Positions 31,958 to 32,195 of a DNA stretch of 32,195 bases are shown here, one piece after another (the first letter of the stretch is position 1; each line of letters opens with the position of its first letter). The notes under the pieces were generated by a model that was given only the letters and a program-made list of their open reading frames with translations, searched no databases and was not told where the DNA came from. Origin of the DNA: an uncultured Bacteroidales bacterium (GTDB lineage: Bacteria; Bacteroidota; Bacteroidia; Bacteroidales; UBA932); assembly GCA_944326385.1 (NCBI GenBank), contig CALVDT010000052.1:1-32195 (forward strand), read 5' to 3'. The translations under genes were made by a program, and so were the position numbers.

Positions 31958-32195
31958 ATGATCATACCAAGAGACAAATATTTACATGAACTGAGAAGCG
32001 TAATGCACAACGGAATGATTAAGATCATTACCGGAGTGCGTCGTTGCGGCAAATCCTACCTTCTGTTAGAGCTGTTCAAAAAATACTTGCTTGAAGACGG
32101 TGTGGATGAAAACCATATCATTCAAGTTGACTTGGAGGACCGTCGTAACATACGACTAAGGAATCCGGATGCATTATTGGATCACATCGACAGCC
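31958..32195 (+). CDS. AAA-type ATPase, DUF4143 family (N-terminal part only, runs off the window)
   Basis: Only 79 codons are visible. They start MIIPRDKYLHELRSVM and contain the Walker A loop GVRRCGKSYLL near residues 26-36, then the pattern VDLEDRRNIRLRNPDALLDHI. This matches the common bacterial AAA ATPases with a C-terminal DUF4143 domain, which are of unknown function and often occur in mobile, variable positions. The codons look more AT-rich than those of neighbours (CGT CGT TGC GGC, TTG, AAT), which hints at a different origin. The C-terminal DUF4143 part is outside the window, so the family call rests on the N-terminus. Confidence 0.75.
   Translation, partial: MIIPRDKYLHELRSVMHNGMIKIITGVRRCGKSYLLLELFKKYLLEDGVDENHIIQVDLEDRRNIRLRNPDALLDHIDS

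Overview
The window looks like a chromosomal segment of an anaerobic Bacteroidota, most likely order Bacteroidales. Evidence: several genes are preceded by the Bacteroidota -7 promoter box (TAnnTTTG), in two places with a TTTG -33 box at the expected distance. Shine-Dalgarno sequences are mostly absent, and Bacteroidota-type families occur (DUF3467, a DUF5723-like barrel, a long QueA form, KdsC for LPS). A probable cysteate synthase points towards sulfonolipid makers such as Alistipes-like or Rikenellaceae-like bacteria. Genus cannot be fixed from the sequence alone. No rRNA, tRNA or CRISPR array was seen.

Layout. 1-1746: DUF3467 protein, kdsC and a Maf nucleotide pyrophosphatase, one operon. 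1747-2104: non-coding, with a conserved-looking structured element that partly resembles a cobalamin riboswitch. 2105-8998: valS, an acyl-CoA thioesterase, an ABC-F ATPase, rlmB and an M19 dipeptidase, all on the plus strand. 8995-11288: pyrD-cinA on the minus strand, meeting the dipeptidase tail to tail. 11366-11809: XRE regulator (minus), divergent from queA (12293-13504). The 483 bp between them holds three 24-bp-phased repeats and more TTTACA/TGTAAA half-sites. 13632-16046: a PlsC-like acyltransferase and two small unknown exported or membrane proteins. 16127-21339 (minus): a very large lipoprotein followed by an outer-membrane beta-barrel. 21499-22908: rlmD-like methyltransferase.

22968-30279 is the most interesting part: one tight operon encoding HdrC-, HdrB-, HdrA- and HdrC-like subunits, then a membrane protein fused to two ferredoxin clusters and an HdrD-like module with two CCG domains, then cysteate synthase and an MscS channel. 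The order C-B-A-C-(membrane)-B resembles the sHdr sulfane-sulfur-oxidation complex, whose product is sulfite. Sulfite is the co-substrate of cysteate synthase. I propose that the complex supplies sulfite, with electrons passing to menaquinone, for cysteate and sulfonolipid synthesis; this is inference.

30252-30510 holds a 23-bp perfect inverted repeat across the mscS stop codon, a nested RNA-like fold with a GAAA tetraloop, and a terminator. Then come a flavodiiron protein (minus), a 27-bp perfect inverted repeat, and the start of a DUF4143-type ATPase cut by the window end.
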